A DNA stretch of 64,000 nucleotides, taken from the NCBI GenBank assembly GCA_025808415.1, contig CP075525.1, positions 1,597,501 through 1,661,500 of the forward strand. The letters run 5' to 3'. A program made the position numbers and the translations under genes. The notes beneath the pieces are model-generated. The model was not told where the DNA came from. It did not search any database and was given only the letters and a program-made list of their open reading frames with translations. The DNA is from Cyclobacteriaceae bacterium (GTDB lineage Bacteria; Bacteroidota; Bacteroidia; Cytophagales; Cyclobacteriaceae). Positions 54,515 to 61,457 of this stretch are shown piece by piece (within the stretch, counting starts at the first letter, position 1; each line of letters starts with the position of its first letter).

Positions 54515-54586
54515 TAGTAACGTTAATAGTAACTAAATGGCTCATACAATTGATATTATAGGTATTGTCGGAGACAAAGCTCTCCG
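54515..54586 (+). other. Internal att-like composite site B
   Basis: TAGTAAC at 54515-54521 and 54527-54533, then 35 nt, then CGGAGA (54569-54574) - CAAAGC - TCTCCG (54581-54586). The geometry is identical to attL read from the other strand, but the 6-nt spacer is CAAAGC rather than the integration spacer. It lies between the capsid leader and the end of the primase gene. Confidence 0.8.
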
Positions 54587-54692
54587 AATATTATCCTTCT
54601 TTGTAGGGTTCATTATGGGGTTCATCTTTACCATTTTAGTTGTCTCGCGCGCGTATGGTTGTGCAGTTGTAAATGGTTGTAAGAGGTTGTAA
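54537..54692 (+). CDS. Possible 51-aa membrane protein (weak)
   Basis: The ATG at 54537 opens 51 codons to the TAA at 54690. The start is polar (MAHTIDIIGIVGDKALR), then one hydrophobic segment (ILSFFVGFIMGFIFTILVV) and a short Cys/Lys tail. It is the only plus-strand candidate in the element. However, it covers att-like core B and part of the repeat array, so the frame may be chance. Confidence 0.3.
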   Translation: MAHTIDIIGIVGDKALRILSFFVGFIMGFIFTILVVSRAYGCAVVNGCKRL

Positions 54693-54744
54693 ATACAACC
54701 AAATACAACTAATACAACCTACAACTAATACAACCTTCACAACC
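54658..54744. repeat. Iteron-like array (GTTGTA / TACAAC)
   Basis: Four direct units GGTTGTG, AGTTGTA, GGTTGTA, GGTTGTA (54658-54691) are followed by six inverted units TACAACC, TACAACT, TACAACC, TACAACT, TACAACC, CACAACC (54694-54744), spaced 7-10 nt. The centre GGTTGTA-AA-TACAACC (54685-54700) is a palindrome. The last unit lies in the 3' end of the primase gene. It resembles iterons at replication origins. Confidence 0.75.
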
Positions 54745-56563
54745 CAGTATTTAGAATCTTTGATATAGCCTGTTGGCTAACATTGAATGTCTGGGCGATC
54801 TCGGCCTGTGTCTTTCCCTCTGCTGCCATCTTCATCATTTCGGAGGTGCGATCCTTCACATGCTGCCATTCAGGATCAACGCCTAAAAACTCCAATCGTA
54901 ATGGGTTGACTTTTATCTCAACCGTTGCAACGGATCCCTTTGTATAGGCCATTTCAAAACTTCTGATTTTTAAGCCTTTGATATACCGGATAGCATCTCC
55001 CTGGGCTGACTTGCCGATTGAAAAAACACTATCGACAAGATTTGTTTTCATTTTAGAACCTTGTAAATCGTGTTTACTGATTACTTTAAAATCACCCTCT
55101 TTCAATGGCTTCCGTGAGTGGTCAATAATCAAAACAGAAAATCCCTTCTTTTTTAATTCATTGAGTAAGCCCATGAGCTTTACCGCTTCTTTGGTTGTTA
55201 CTAAATCAACCATTGAAGCCAGTGCTGAAAGATTGTCCAGTATAATGATCTTTGACCCGATATGATTTGCAGCGTTTTCAATCTGATCAACTACAAACTC
55301 TACCGTTGAATCAATAAGTAATTTTTGTGCATCTTCATTGAAGGTGAAGCGCTTAAAGTTCTCGGGTAAACCTTCTGGGTAGCGCGTGTTAAACTGGTAA
55401 TCGCTTAACTCGGTATCGAATAACGTAACGGGTTGTTTTGGTACCTCATTCTGAAAGCCCTGTATTGATTGCCCGGTTGCAATAGCACACCCGATTTGAA
55501 CCGCTAAAATTGATTTACCGGCACCATCTTCAGCAAAGAAAAAGGCATTTTCACCCTCTGCCCATAGTGGTCCGAATAGCTTTTTTGGTCGTTCCATTGA
55601 TGTTGGTTTTGTTAGCCGAAATAGATTTTTGATTTCAACGCATTTCGCTTTTGTAGTTGGTTTTTCCTCCACCATCGCACCATACCCCAATGCGCGAAGC
55701 TTGCGGGCTGCTTCTGAAAAATCACCATTACATTCCAGATAGGAGTAAAGCGCGCTGGGTGCATAAGCTTTTGATGGCTCAAATACTGTGGAGGATGTGA
55801 AGCAATAGAATAGCCTTAGTGATTCATTCCATGTAGCAGAGGTTGCGCCCTTCTTACCCGGCCTACAATAGTGATCATTATCACCAACCGATTTAATAAA
55901 CTGCCAATCGTGCGCTTGTAACAATGCAGGCACATCTCCACGTTGATCGAAGTCATCCCAGGGAGTAAGCCCATCGGTATAAACCTTATTTTTTGGTGGG
56001 TTAACTTTAGGAAAGTATTCGTTTAATCTTCTGGCCGTTGTAATTAAAATTTCACGTTCTTCCTGTGTGATGTATGGGATGTTAATAATATCACCCTGAA
56101 TGATTTTATAGCCCTCTGTGGGCGCTGTAACAAAATAACCCCCTTCGCCACGGGTTTCTATTAGCGCCTTTTTTCCATCGCTAGAAACGGCTATTTTTTG
56201 ATTTCCTTCAATGACCTCACAACGGTAGATGAAATGAAATCCACCACTAATAGTAGTCTGCACGACTAACTTTTTATAGATGGTATTAAGAACATCACCA
56301 CCCTCATCAAAATATTCTGTTAATAAATCGCGTGTTGTGTTCTTAGTATCAAAATCGAGTACCTCAATGTTTCCCGAAAGTTCACCACAAGCAATTGCAG
56401 CGCTGCCATTAAAAATAATATTATCAGGTAAGGCCTTCCAACTTTTTACGGTTGGCCGTTTGTCAGGCATGCTAACAGGGAAAACATGCAGACCACTTGA
56501 TTTATATTCATCCCATTTTTTTCTATCTTTGTTGCGCAAATCTTCCATGTTTGTATTTTTCAT
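54737..56563 (-). CDS. Primase-polymerase fused to RepA-type helicase, with C-terminal HTH
   Basis: 608 aa. Residues 15-190 are a bifunctional primase/polymerase (prim-pol) domain with the acidic pair D70 and D72 in EVLDFDT and H110 in GGFHFIY. A middle part (200-300) has Cys/His pairs. Residues 325-560 form an AAA/RepA-like ATPase: Walker A AEDGAGKS (344-351), Walker B IIILDN with D443, then IDHSRKP. The tail GKTQAEIAQTFNVSQQAISK (583-602) is a helix-turn-helix. By family it starts and drives replication of plasmids and satellites. The HTH could bind the repeat array next to its 3' end. Confidence 0.85.
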   Translation of the reverse strand: MKNTNMEDLRNKDRKKWDEYKSSGLHVFPVSMPDKRPTVKSWKALPDNIIFNGSAAIACGELSGNIEVLDFDTKNTTRDLLTEYFDEGGDVLNTIYKKLVVQTTISGGFHFIYRCEVIEGNQKIAVSSDGKKALIETRGEGGYFVTAPTEGYKIIQGDIINIPYITQEEREILITTARRLNEYFPKVNPPKNKVYTDGLTPWDDFDQRGDVPALLQAHDWQFIKSVGDNDHYCRPGKKGATSATWNESLRLFYCFTSSTVFEPSKAYAPSALYSYLECNGDFSEAARKLRALGYGAMVEEKPTTKAKCVEIKNLFRLTKPTSMERPKKLFGPLWAEGENAFFFAEDGAGKSILAVQIGCAIATGQSIQGFQNEVPKQPVTLFDTELSDYQFNTRYPEGLPENFKRFTFNEDAQKLLIDSTVEFVVDQIENAANHIGSKIIILDNLSALASMVDLVTTKEAVKLMGLLNELKKKGFSVLIIDHSRKPLKEGDFKVISKHDLQGSKMKTNLVDSVFSIGKSAQGDAIRYIKGLKIRSFEMAYTKGSVATVEIKVNPLRLEFLGVDPEWQHVKDRTSEMMKMAAEGKTQAEIAQTFNVSQQAISKILNTGL

Positions 56564-56611
56564 TAAAGACCCGGACGGCCAAACTTTCCGGGTTTTTTAT
56601 TTTTGCTTTAG

Positions 56612-56683
56612 TAGTAACATAAATAGTAACGTAATGCACTCAATAGGCAAAAAAAGGCCATTATTCGGAGATATAAATCTCCG
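56612..56683 (+). other. Internal att-like composite site C
   Basis: TAGTAAC at 56612-56618 and 56624-56630, then 35 nt, then CGGAGA (56666-56671) - TATAAA - TCTCCG (56678-56683). It lies between the HTH gene and the primase start. The 35-nt part shares GGC and GGCCAT blocks with the same positions at attL, so the two are related by descent. Confidence 0.8.
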
Positions 56684-56703
56684 CATCCATAAACCTGGAG
56701 TTT

Positions 56704-56913
56704 TCATGCATTTATAAACTGTTGAGGGGATACAAATACTTTTTTGCCGATGCGTGTTAGCTTCATTTTGCCTTGCTTCTCAGCACGCCAAACGGTAACA
56801 CGTGAAAGATTTTTTTCTTTGCAGAACTCAGCGAGCGGGACAAGATCAGACTGCTTGCCTGCTTTTTGAATTTCTTCCGCTACGATTTTGCGAATGTTTT
56901 CTTCTAATGACAT
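56704..56913 (-). CDS. AlpA/excisionase-like helix-turn-helix protein
   Basis: 69 aa. The segment LVPLAEFCKEKNLSRVTVWR with AEKQGKMKLTRIGKKVFV is the MerR-like HTH plus wing of the AlpA/excisionase (HTH_17) group. The N-terminal 25 residues are a helix. In integrating elements such proteins control excision or the integrase promoter. A perfect palindrome 5 nt upstream of the start is a probable binding site. Confidence 0.85.
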   Translation of the reverse strand: MSLEENIRKIVAEEIQKAGKQSDLVPLAEFCKEKNLSRVTVWRAEKQGKMKLTRIGKKVFVSPQQFINA

Positions 56914-56918
56914 ATTTC

Positions 56919-56941
56919 TTTGCGTTAAATCTTAACGCAAA
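56919..56941. promoter_or_regulatory. Palindromic operator before the HTH gene
   Basis: TTTGCGTTAA - ATC - TTAACGCAAA, a perfect 10-bp inverted repeat with a 3-nt centre, 5 nt upstream of the HTH gene start. The place is right for autoregulation. Confidence 0.65.
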
Positions 56942-56962
56942 AGAAACATAAGGGAACATGGG

Positions 56963-57010
56963 GGTAAAGGACACAATATGAGCGAAGTTGGTTGGTATTG
57001 TGTCCCCCTT
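56963..57010 (-). promoter_or_regulatory. Hairpin between the 173-aa gene and the HTH gene
   Basis: GGACACAATA (56969-56978) pairs with TATTGTGTCC (56996-57005), a perfect 10-bp dyad with a 17-nt loop, and flanking G/C runs extend it. It has no T-run on the minus strand, so it is either a weak terminator or an operator. Confidence 0.5.
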
Positions 57011-57013
57011 ACT

Positions 57014-57535
57014 TCAGTCGTTGTATTTTGATTTTACAAAACGTTGTCTGGATTTCTTATAAGCATAAAGAGAAATTTCATCATTACGAATCCATGAAAT
57101 TAAATCGACTATAAACAAGTCAGGTACCCCTAACTCCTTTAATTCTTCAATACTATCATGTGCTAATCCAATTATATTAAATAGTCGAGAGAAAGGAGCT
57201 CCGGGAGTTTTAGGATTATCTATCCTTTTCAATAAATCCAAAATGTGTTTGGATATAGATATTAGTAAGACCTCATGGTCAACACTGAAAGTTTTTCGGC
57301 CATGAAATGTAATCTTTCCAATTTTGTTTTGTGTAAGGTACATTTTTAACCTTCGAAGTTCTTTTTCTTCTTCGGGCGTTTGTGCTCTTTGAGAAACTCC
57401 CTCACAGACCGTCAGAATATGGTCAATGCAAACGAAAATTTCATTCGTTATGGGGGGTAATTTTTTGGCCTTATATCCATTATAAAACCTTCTTAATTCT
57501 TCTTCATCTTTGAAACGGGGGGAATACTTTTTCAT
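57014..57535 (-). CDS. 173-aa element protein of unknown function
   Basis: Mostly helical and rich in Lys, Glu and Leu (FKDEEELRRFYNGYKAKKLP; TPEEEKELRRLKMYL). There is no signal peptide or membrane segment. Its ATG overlaps the integrase stop by 4 nt, so the two are translated together; it may help the recombinase or regulate it. I recognise no family. Confidence 0.75.
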   Translation of the reverse strand: MKKYSPRFKDEEELRRFYNGYKAKKLPPITNEIFVCIDHILTVCEGVSQRAQTPEEEKELRRLKMYLTQNKIGKITFHGRKTFSVDHEVLLISISKHILDLLKRIDNPKTPGAPFSRLFNIIGLAHDSIEELKELGVPDLFIVDLISWIRNDEISLYAYKKSRQRFVKSKYND

Positions 57536-58737
57536 GCTACTTTCATTAATCCCATTTCCTTCATTGTTTTTTCAAGCTTCTCCATAGCTTGCCGAACCCG
57601 TTGCACCCTTAACTTATGGTTAGGGCTTCCGGCATAGTGTTCGGTCACGCTCTTAGGCGAGTGTCCCAGTTCATCCCGTGCGATCTCATTACCCAAGCCC
57701 AGGTCATTCAGTAACCTAGCGTAAAACCTCCGCCCTGAATGGAAGGCGATTTCATCAAACTTTCTTTTTGTTTCCTCCACCACATTGTGCCCGACTTGTC
57801 GTAATACCGTCACCTCCTCATCCAGTCCGGCACGCTCTAATAATGGTTTAAGTGCGCTGGAAAGGTTTTGCCGTGAATAGGGTATGCCTTTAAAGTACTT
57901 GTGGAAAAGTTCTTCGTTGTACTTGTGTAGTGTGGTGTAAACAGGTTTTTTGGTTTTAGTCTGTAATCGCTCATAATAGAAGCCCTTAATTTTACCCTTT
58001 CCAAGTGTCTGCAGGTCTGAAATCCTTAAGCCACTAAAACAGGCCAACAAGAATACATCCTTTGCCACGGCTTCAATTTCGGTAATGGGCTTAGTGTTCA
58101 TTACTGCTTTCACTTCAGGCCATTCTAAGCGCACCTTATTAGCGTTTGAGGTGCTGTAGGGGAGTTCATAACCTGATAGGTCGGTAATATTTACCCGTGC
58201 ATGTTTGGCCACGTTTACGAGCGCCCTAATGCGTTTATATTGTGAATTGTTGGCAACACCTCTATTGGTCATCCAGTCGGCAAAGTCATCGAGGACATGG
58301 GTATTTAACCGGTCAAAGGTTAGCGAGGGCTGAAAGCCCAGTATATTCTCCTTAAGCGTTGCAACGGCTTTTTTTTGTCCGGGTGAATACTTGTCTGCAC
58401 TTAGGTAGTCATTGCACCAATCCAGTAGTTTTTTGCTCTGTGGCTTCTTAGGATCGTTTAAGTGTGTAAGTATGTTTTCCAATGTAGGTGCATGACCTTG
58501 CTGCATAAGGTCTTTATAGGTGGCCTGAAGCTTCTTTTCAAGTTCCAATAACCTAGCTGGCTTATTTGTCGGCTGTTTCTTCTTAGGGTTCCATTCAGCC
58601 TTTAAAAGCTTCACACCGGTGTAATATGAGTACTGTTTATCTGAGTTCTGTTTCGAGCGGATGTAAACAGGGATTTTACCGGATTTATCCTTGCGTGCCT
58701 TCCAAAAAAAGTAAGTGATTTTGAACTCGGTTTTCAT
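57532..58737 (-). CDS. Tyrosine recombinase/integrase of the element
   Basis: 401 aa. An arm-binding N-terminal domain (about 1-90) is followed by a SAM-like core-binding domain (about 100-185) and the catalytic domain. Catalytic residues seen are R238 (CFSGLRISD), H333 and R336 (AFHSGRRF), H359 (ELGHS) and Y368 (TEHYAGS). It matches the Bacteroidota conjugative-transposon/phage integrase group. It is 125 nt from attR, and three arm-type repeats lie in the 30 nt before its start, so the integrase probably represses its own gene when bound. Confidence 0.95.
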   Translation of the reverse strand: MKTEFKITYFFWKARKDKSGKIPVYIRSKQNSDKQYSYYTGVKLLKAEWNPKKKQPTNKPARLLELEKKLQATYKDLMQQGHAPTLENILTHLNDPKKPQSKKLLDWCNDYLSADKYSPGQKKAVATLKENILGFQPSLTFDRLNTHVLDDFADWMTNRGVANNSQYKRIRALVNVAKHARVNITDLSGYELPYSTSNANKVRLEWPEVKAVMNTKPITEIEAVAKDVFLLACFSGLRISDLQTLGKGKIKGFYYERLQTKTKKPVYTTLHKYNEELFHKYFKGIPYSRQNLSSALKPLLERAGLDEEVTVLRQVGHNVVEETKRKFDEIAFHSGRRFYARLLNDLGLGNEIARDELGHSPKSVTEHYAGSPNHKLRVQRVRQAMEKLEKTMKEMGLMKVA

Positions 58738-58740
58738 GGT

Positions 58741-58879
58741 GTTACTATTTTGTTACTACAAATGTTACTACTTTTTGAAACAATAGCAAACAAAAAGAAA
58801 CAAAAAAAGGCCAAAATAGGCCTATTTCATTGCTTTAAATTACATGGATTTTCAACATTCGGAGACCTCTCTCTCCGCT
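58741..58879 (+). other. Right attachment site (attR): P arm plus core
   Basis: Three GTTACTA repeats at 58741, 58752 and 58764 are followed 89 nt later by the core CGGAGA (58860-58865) - CCTCTC (58866-58871) - TCTCCG (58872-58877). The CCTCTC spacer equals that at attL. Chromosomal sequence resumes after 58879. Confidence 0.8.
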
Positions 58880-59161
58880 AAGCCAAACAAAATTCAGCCG
58901 ATGCGCTGAAGTTCTATCCCCTTAAAATCTCGTAAAAAGTAAAGCCACATCAACCGGTATTTGCTTAGTTTAAGGTGGTTTTCAATTAGTTAGATTGATA
59001 AGTTTAGGAGAGGTTAAAATGTGACTTTATTTGGCAAAAACCATTAATCACCTAAATCGATAGAAGTTTTAGCCGCCAGCATAAAATTTTTTTAAAAAAT
59101 ATCGATAAATCGACAAAACGTTTAATTTTGGCCTTTCCAATAGTCTAATAAACCTGAAACT
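58880..59161. other. Chromosomal intergenic region before the exb operon
   Basis: 282 nt, AT-rich, no ORF with coding character. It contains two ATCGAT-type palindromes (near 59056 and 59101) and the possible -7 box at 59123. Otherwise nothing recognised. Confidence 0.4.
59123..59130 (+). promoter_or_regulatory. Possible -7 box of the exb operon
   Basis: TAATTTTG matches the Bacteroidota -7 consensus TAnnTTTG, 31 nt upstream of the exbB start. No good -33 box is seen. Confidence 0.3.
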
Positions 59162-59944
59162 ATGAAAAAACAACTCGCTATTCTTATGTTCTTAGGGGTA
59201 CTGGCGACCTCTACTTTTGCCCAATCTGATTCTGCAGCGGCTGAACAACCGCAGCCTCAACCACGCACCGAAGCCTCTACACCTGAGCCGGCAGCAGAGA
59301 GTGAGTCAATGCACCAGATTTTGAAGCAAAAATTTATTGATGGTGATGTAAAGTTCATGACCCCTGTATTGATCTGTTTGATACTAGGTCTGGCTTTCTC
59401 CATTGAAAGAATTATTACGCTTAACCTGGCTACATCCAATAACACCAAACTCCTGGGACAGATTGAAGATGCACTTGCTAAAGGTGGAGTTAATGCTGCC
59501 CTTGATGTAACGCGCAACACACGCGGCCCGGTAGCGTCCATCTTCACGCAAGGATTATTACGCTATTCAGAAGGAATCGATATGGTTGAAAAGTCAATTG
59601 TGTCATATGGTGGCGTAGAAATGGGTAAGCTTGAAAAGGGCCTTATCTGGATTTCTTTGTTTATCGCACTTGGCCCTATGCTCGGTTTCTTCGGAACGGT
59701 GGTAGGGATGGTGCAAGCCTTCTCGGACATTGAGGCGGCCGGTGATATTTCCCCCAACATTGTTGCCGGTGGTATGAAAGTGGCCTTGACCACAACTGTG
59801 GGTGGTCTTATTGTAGGTATGGTGCTTCAGGTTTTCTACAACTACCTTGTATCTAAAATTGATTCTTTGGTTAACGGCATGGAAGATGCCTCCATTACCC
59901 TTGTTGATATTCTTGTGAAACACAAATTGGTTACCCAAAAGTAA
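59162..59944 (+). CDS. MotA/TolQ/ExbB proton channel family protein
   Basis: 260 aa. A signal-like hydrophobic N-terminus (ending near STFAQ) is followed by a Pro/Gln/Glu linker, and three membrane segments in the TolQ/ExbB layout. The end has ALGPMLGFFGTVVGMVQAFS and GGMKVALTTTVGGLIVGMVLQVFYNYL, the usual channel motifs. With ExbD it uses the proton gradient to power outer-membrane transport. First gene of a four-gene operon. Confidence 0.93.
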   Translation: MKKQLAILMFLGVLATSTFAQSDSAAAEQPQPQPRTEASTPEPAAESESMHQILKQKFIDGDVKFMTPVLICLILGLAFSIERIITLNLATSNNTKLLGQIEDALAKGGVNAALDVTRNTRGPVASIFTQGLLRYSEGIDMVEKSIVSYGGVEMGKLEKGLIWISLFIALGPMLGFFGTVVGMVQAFSDIEAAGDISPNIVAGGMKVALTTTVGGLIVGMVLQVFYNYLVSKIDSLVNGMEDASITLVDILVKHKLVTQK

Positions 59945-59949
59945 TTGAG

Positions 59950-60324
59950 ATGAAAGGTTTTTTATTGATTGCGGTTGCCATTGTGCTGGTTATTCTGGCC
60001 ATAGTTTCTGTTGATGCAGGACTTTACACAGGCTATGCATTGTTTGCCATTGCATTGCTGTCGGCCATAGTGCTTCCTTTGGTAAACGTTCTTAAATCCC
60101 CAGGGGATTTAAAGAAGGCATTATTCGCTATTGTTGGAATGGTTGTGCTTTTTGGTATTTCCTATGCACTTGCGGGTTCAGAGGTTTCTGCAGATCACGC
60201 AGCCAAGGGTATCACACCAAACGTTTCGAAATTAGTGGGTGCCGGTTTGATTATGTTTTATTTAACATCTGCCATAGCAGTGCTAGGCCTGATTTATTCT
60301 GAAATCAATAAAGCAATTAAGTAA
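59950..60324 (+). CDS. Four-helix membrane protein between ExbB and ExbD
   Basis: 124 aa with four hydrophobic segments (about 2-22, 25-45, 55-75, 97-118) and no signal peptide. It starts 5 nt after exbB, and its stop shares one base with the next start (TAATG). It is strictly within the Exb operon, so it is probably an accessory or assembly factor of this energiser; function unknown. Confidence 0.85.
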   Translation: MKGFLLIAVAIVLVILAIVSVDAGLYTGYALFAIALLSAIVLPLVNVLKSPGDLKKALFAIVGMVVLFGISYALAGSEVSADHAAKGITPNVSKLVGAGLIMFYLTSAIAVLGLIYSEINKAIK

Positions 60325-60911
60325 TGCCAAGAGCAACACCCGATATACCGAATGCTTCTATGGCCGACATTGCCTTTTTGTTGTTGGTATTCTTTCTTGT
60401 GACCACAACAGTTGCCAATGATCGTGGTCTTGCTATACAGCTGCCCCCGCCACCGGAAGCACTTCCCCCCGACATGGATATAAAGATCCAAGAGCGGAAT
60501 TTGTTTAAGATCCAGGTTAATTCGTTCGATAACGTTTTGGTAGAGGGTAACCCCTTTTATGGAACACCAAATGAACTGCGCGACATGATAAAGGAATTTG
60601 TGCTGAATTATGGCGCTGACCCAAATTCATCCGATAACCCTGAAAAAGCGATCGTTTCGTATAAGACCGACCGCGGTACCAGCCATAAGAAGTTCATTGA
60701 AATATTGGATGCTGCTCAGGCTGCTTATTACCAGATTTATGCAGACCGTGCTGAAGTATCCGTGAAAAAATGGCTTGACCTTTCATCTGACTTGGCTAAT
60801 CCGGAAAATAAAAGGTTGTACGATATTGGCCGCGGACGAAGGCCGGACGGGACAGTGGAGATCCCCATGAATTTATCAATTGCTGAACCTACTAAAGCTG
60901 GAGGGAAATAA
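60324..60911 (+). CDS. ExbD/TolR family protein, first copy
   Basis: 195 aa. A short cytoplasmic start leads to the single membrane helix with the conserved Asp region ([20 protein letters not shown]), then a periplasmic domain of about 130 residues. The periplasmic part is longer than in Escherichia coli ExbD (about 140 aa total). Confidence 0.92.
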   Translation: MPRATPDIPNASMADIAFLLLVFFLVTTTVANDRGLAIQLPPPPEALPPDMDIKIQERNLFKIQVNSFDNVLVEGNPFYGTPNELRDMIKEFVLNYGADPNSSDNPEKAIVSYKTDRGTSHKKFIEILDAAQAAYYQIYADRAEVSVKKWLDLSSDLANPENKRLYDIGRGRRPDGTVEIPMNLSIAEPTKAGGK

Positions 60912-60912
60912 T

Positions 60913-61377
60913 ATGTCGAAGTTTAAGAAAAAGGCTAACGTAAAGCAGGATATCCCTACATCCTCAATGCCCGATGTAGTGTTCATGTTGCTTTTCTTTT
61001 TCATGGTTACTACGCAAATGCGCGAAACTAACATTAACGTTAAGCAACAACTTCCGGAAGCTACACAACTAAAAAAGCTTGCGCGTAAATCATTGGTAGC
61101 ATATATGTACATAGGTGAGCCTAAGAAGACAGAAGAGTGGGGCAAGGAACCTAAAATACAGGTGAATGATGTTTTTATCGAACCTAAAGATGTTATTCAA
61201 TGGGTAAACCAAGAAAAAGCCAAGCTTCAGGAATTTGAACGTGACCAAATGACCGTTTCGATGAAAGTAGATGTTGATGCAAAGCGAGGCATCATTGCTG
61301 ACGTGGAAACGGAATTGCGAAAAGCCAATGCACGGTTGCTCCTCTATTCTACTTTACAAAGACGCACCGATAATTAA
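60913..61377 (+). CDS. ExbD/TolR family protein, second copy
   Basis: 154 aa from the ATG at 60913, one base after the first ExbD. The membrane helix is SMPDVVFMLLFFFMVTTQ with the Asp. Two different ExbD copies in tandem are common in Bacteroidota and may form mixed complexes with one ExbB. Confidence 0.92.
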   Translation: MSKFKKKANVKQDIPTSSMPDVVFMLLFFFMVTTQMRETNINVKQQLPEATQLKKLARKSLVAYMYIGEPKKTEEWGKEPKIQVNDVFIEPKDVIQWVNQEKAKLQEFERDQMTVSMKVDVDAKRGIIADVETELRKANARLLLYSTLQRRTDN

Positions 61378-61396
61378 TCTTGTTTTTTCATAGTTG

Positions 61397-61430
61397 AAAA
61401 ACCCCGTTCCGCAAAAGAATGGGGTTTTTT
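61397..61430 (+). terminator. Terminator of the exb operon
   Basis: AAAAACCCCGTTC / GAATGGGGTTTTT with a CGCAAAA loop and a T-run, 20 nt after the second exbD. Confidence 0.9.
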
Positions 61431-61457
61431 ATTACCTTACCCGTATACTGAAGCATT

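Larger units (their letters stand above)
52127..58879. mobile_element. 6.74 kb tRNA-Ser-integrated satellite-like element with a lone capsid gene
   Basis: Flanked by a 14-nt direct repeat CCTCTCTCTCCGCT (52127-52140 and 58866-58879), with the tyrosine recombinase next to the right end. From right to left on the minus strand: integrase, 173-aa protein, HTH protein, primase-polymerase/helicase, HK97-fold major capsid protein, then proteins of 75, 107 and 66 aa. There is one possible 51-aa ORF on the plus strand. No portal, protease, large terminase, tail or lysis genes are seen. The expected circle is 6739 bp. Gene content resembles phage satellites rather than a complete prophage; that reading is inference. 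Confidence 0.85.

Noticed and set aside
54658..54744. CRISPR-like array
   Set aside because: Units are only 7 nt, spaced 7-10 nt, with inverted halves and no spacers; iteron-like instead.
56634..56717. 27-codon plus-strand ORF after site C
   Set aside because: It runs through the att-like core and into the HTH gene and has no protein-like pattern.
52171..58770. Leader peptides starting at ATG codons just after the TAGTAAC repeats
   Set aside because: An ATG follows the repeats at attL (reverse strand), B and C, but the frames differ in length and sequence (9, 51 and 27 codons). The ATG is part of the conserved 35-nt spacer.
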